This document shows, piece by piece, positions 16,670 to 19,288 of a DNA stretch of 19,288 nucleotides. How positions within the stretch are numbered: position 1 is the first letter of the stretch; every line of letters starts with the position of its first letter. Below the pieces are notes generated by a model. It saw only the letters and a list, made by a program, of their open reading frames with translations, searched no databases and had not been told where the DNA came from. This DNA is from an uncultured Sphingobacteriales bacterium (GTDB lineage Bacteria; Bacteroidota; Bacteroidia; Chitinophagales; Chitinophagaceae): NCBI GenBank assembly GCA_946479435.1, contig CAMLFX010000063.1:1-19288 (forward strand). Reading direction: 5' to 3'. The translations under genes were made by a program, and so were the position numbers.

Positions 16670-19288
16670 TTATTCAAATTTCAGTTCAAGACCTAGTCCG
16701 CGAAGCTCATTCACCAATACGTTGAATGATTCAGGTATACCTGGTTTCGGAACGTTGTCGCCTTTCACTATCGATTCGTATGTCTTAGCACGGCCCATAA
16801 TGTCATCCGATTTAAGCGTCAGCAACTCTTGCAGTATGTTACCTGCGCCGTATGCTTCCAGTGCCCAAACCTCCATTTCACCAAAACGCTGACCACCGAA
16901 CTGTGCCTTACCACCCAATGGCTGTTGCGTAATTAAGCTGTACGGGCCTATTGAACGCGCGTGCATCTTATCATCAACCATGTGGTGCAGTTTGATCATG
17001 TATATGATACCAACTGTTGCTTTCTGGTGGAAGCGTTCGCCGGTTTCACCATCGTACAGGTACGTGTGGCCAAATTCAGGAAGCTCTGCCTGGTCTATCA
17101 ACTCACCTATTTCATCAACAGTTGCACCGTCGAAGATTGGGGTAGCAAATTTCACGCCCAGTTTTTCACCTGCCCAGCCCAGTACTGTTTCATATATCTG
17201 TCCCAGGTTCATACGCGATGGTACGCCTAGCGGGTTCAGAACTATATCAACCGGAGTGCCATCTTCTAAGAATGGCATATCCTCAGCACGAACTATTTTA
17301 GCTACGATACCTTTGTTACCGTGGCGGCCGGCCATCTTATCACCCACTTTCAGCTTACGCTTACTAGCAAGGTAAACTTTAGCCAGTTTCAACACACCCG
17401 CTGGCAACTCATCACCAATACTCAGGTTGAACTTTTCGCGTTTGTAGCGGCCAAGTTCTTCGTTGAATTTGATGTTGTAGTTATGCAACATTTGGTTGAT
17501 CTGGTCATCGGTATCCTTATCGCCCGTCCAACCCAATGGGTTTACGTTTTGATAATCTACAGAGCTCAATGTTTTAGAATTGAACTTGCCACCTTTGCTT
17601 ATAACCAGTTCGCCAAAGTTGTTACTGATACCTGCTGATGTTTTGTCTTTCAACAAGGTCATCAGTTTATCCATCAACAGTGTCTGGATATCTTCAAGGT
17701 TCTTTTCGTGAACCTTTTCAATTTTTTCCAGTGCTGTTTTTTCACGCACTTTCGAGTTCTTATCTTTCTTAGCGCGTTGGAACAGTTGTTTATCGATAAC
17801 GATACCTTCAGTACCACTTGGTGCTTTCAATGATGCATCTTTCGCATCACCGGCTTTATCACCAAATATCGCACGTAGTAGTTTTTCTTCCGGGGTAGGG
17901 TCAGTTTCACCTTTTGGAGTGATCTTACCTATCAGGATATCACCTTCACCTACGTGTGCACCTATGCGTATGATACCATTTTCATCAAGGTCTTTAGTAG
18001 CTTCTTCCGATACGTTTGGTATATCCGGTGTCAGCTCTTCTTCACCCAGTTTAGTATCGCGTACTTCCAGTTCATATTCATCAATGTGTACAGATGTGAA
18101 CAAATCATCGCGCACTACCTTTTCATTGATAACTATCGCATCCTCGAAGTTGTAACCTTTCCAGGGCATGAACGCAACTTTCAGGTTGCGGCCCAGTGCC
18201 AGTTCGCCATCTTTAGTCGCATAACCTTCAGTAAGGAAGTCGCCTTCTTTCACTTTTTGGCCTTTGCGTACACTTGGACGTAGTGTGATACTGGTGCTCT
18301 GGTTGGTTTTCTTATACTTAGTTAAAGAATATACTTTAAGGTCATCCTCAAACGACACAAGACGGTCGCGGTCGTTACGGTCGTAGCGAACATGTATGTT
18401 GTTTGCATCCACATATTCCACTATACCATTACCTTCTGCGTGTATCTGTATACGTGCATCGCGGGCAGCTTTAGCTTCCAACCCTGTACCTACTATAGGT
18501 ACTTGGGGGCGGATAAGCGGTACAGCCTGGCGTTGCATGTTCGATCCCATCAGCGCACGGTTGGCATCATCATGCTCAAGGAACGGAATCAAAGATGCAC
18601 TCAAACCAACAATCTGGTTGGGCGCCACATCCATGAATTCCACTTCTTCGCGGTCTAATATCGGGAAGTCGCCTGTTTGGCGCGATTTGATCTTTTCTTC
18701 TATGAAGTTGCCTTTATCATCCAGGGCGATGTTAGCCTGGGCAATTTTTGCAAGATCTTCCTCTTCTGCACTCAGGTAATGGTGGTGTTTCAAATCCACT
18801 TTACCATCTTTCACTTTGCGGTATGGTGTTTCTATGAAGCCCATATCGTTGATCTTAGCGTGTACGCAAAGCGTAGAGATAAGGCCGATGTTCGGGCCTT
18901 CCGGTGTTTCAATAGTACACAAGCGGCCATAGTGGCTGTAGTGTACGTCACGCACCTCGAAACCTGCACGCTCACGGCTAAGGCCACCTGGGCCCAGCGC
19001 TGAGATACGGCGTTTGTGCGTTATTTCAGAAAGCGGATTGGTTTGATCCAGGAACTGAGATAACTGAGAAGTACCGAAGAATGAATTGATAACTGAAGAC
19101 AGTGTACGCGCGTTGATCAGGTCGATCGGCGTAAATACTTCATTATCACGAACGTTCATACGTTCGCGGATGGTACGTGCCATACGGGCAAGGCCAACAC
19201 CGAATTGAGCAAACAATTGTTCACCCACTGTACGTACACGACGGTTGCTCAGGTGATCGATATCGTCTATTTCCGCTTTACCATTGGT
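16670..19288 (-). CDS. rpoB: DNA-directed RNA polymerase subunit beta, partial (5' end outside window)
   Basis: The C-terminal ~872 residues of the beta subunit; the frame is open to the right edge, where it reads [15 protein letters not shown], so the start lies outside the window. Visible hallmarks are the rifampicin pocket (18992-19075) with [18 protein letters not shown] and [11 protein letters not shown], then [12 protein letters not shown] and [12 protein letters not shown], the active-site region with [10 protein letters not shown], and the C-terminal [19 protein letters not shown] and [12 protein letters not shown]. At the main rifampicin-resistance positions (E. coli Asp516, His526, Ser531) the sensitive residues are present. 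It lies upstream of rpoC in the same direction. The ATG-less frame beginning at GTG 19228 is internal and not a start. Confidence 0.98.
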   Translation of the reverse strand, partial: TNGKAEIDDIDHLSNRRVRTVGEQLFAQFGVGLARMARTIRERMNVRDNEVFTPIDLINARTLSSVINSFFGTSQLSQFLDQTNPLSEITHKRRISALGPGGLSRERAGFEVRDVHYSHYGRLCTIETPEGPNIGLISTLCVHAKINDMGFIETPYRKVKDGKVDLKHHHYLSAEEEDLAKIAQANIALDDKGNFIEEKIKSRQTGDFPILDREEVEFMDVAPNQIVGLSASLIPFLEHDDANRALMGSNMQRQAVPLIRPQVPIVGTGLEAKAARDARIQIHAEGNGIVEYVDANNIHVRYDRNDRDRLVSFEDDLKVYSLTKYKKTNQSTSITLRPSVRKGQKVKEGDFLTEGYATKDGELALGRNLKVAFMPWKGYNFEDAIVINEKVVRDDLFTSVHIDEYELEVRDTKLGEEELTPDIPNVSEEATKDLDENGIIRIGAHVGEGDILIGKITPKGETDPTPEEKLLRAIFGDKAGDAKDASLKAPSGTEGIVIDKQLFQRAKKDKNSKVREKTALEKIEKVHEKNLEDIQTLLMDKLMTLLKDKTSAGISNNFGELVISKGGKFNSKTLSSVDYQNVNPLGWTGDKDTDDQINQMLHNYNIKFNEELGRYKREKFNLSIGDELPAGVLKLAKVYLASKRKLKVGDKMAGRHGNKGIVAKIVRAEDMPFLEDGTPVDIVLNPLGVPSRMNLGQIYETVLGWAGEKLGVKFATPIFDGATVDEIGELIDQAELPEFGHTYLYDGETGERFHQKATVGIIYMIKLHHMVDDKMHARSIGPYSLITQQPLGGKAQFGGQRFGEMEVWALEAYGAGNILQELLTLKSDDIMGRAKTYESIVKGDNVPKPGIPESFNVLVNELRGLGLELKFE

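Overview
The window is chromosomal DNA from a member of the Bacteroidota, most likely near the Chitinophagaceae/Chitinophagales. Evidence: a GldD gliding lipoprotein, two secreted proteins ending in type IX secretion (T9SS) type A sorting domains, a DUF3467 protein, promoters of the Bacteroidota form TTTTG-N18/19-TAnnTTnn, A-rich rather than Shine-Dalgarno leaders, and RpoB/RpoC sequences of the expected type. Most of the window is core genome.

Layout. Positions 1-841 are AT-rich and nearly gene-free. They hold a previously untracked 51-residue two-helix membrane protein gene (minus) and the 3' remnant of a small helix-turn-helix protein of a type I associate with Bacteroidota conjugative elements. 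This stretch lies directly downstream of a tRNA-Arg(CCU) gene that has its own consensus promoter and terminator, so it looks like an old integration scar. gldD (minus) follows. Divergent from it is a plus-strand operon: DUF3467 protein, guaA (GMP synthase), and a secreted periplasmic-binding-fold protein. A 20-bp perfect hairpin ends this operon and also the oppositely oriented gene beyond it. Next are two tandem paralogous minus-strand genes (752 and 754 aa) for secreted FG-GAP/VCBS propeller-like T9SS cargo. They have matching promoters and terminators, then comes a short-chain dehydrogenase (minus). Divergent from that are purE and phoH (plus; phoH starts at TTG). A bidirectional terminator separates phoH from rpoC, followed by rpoB, both minus strand. 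rpoB runs off the right edge.

How the genes relate. guaA and purE both serve purine synthesis but are in separate transcription units. GldD belongs to the gliding/T9SS apparatus that would export the two sorting-domain proteins. rpoB-rpoC is the usual pair, but a terminator-like hairpin with a six-T tail lies between them. I see no phage, CRISPR array, insertion sequence or defence system. The points most worth a second look are the tRNA-adjacent scar, the rpoB-rpoC hairpin, the paralogue pair with its co-duplicated control signals, and a PurE lacking a usually conserved histidine.
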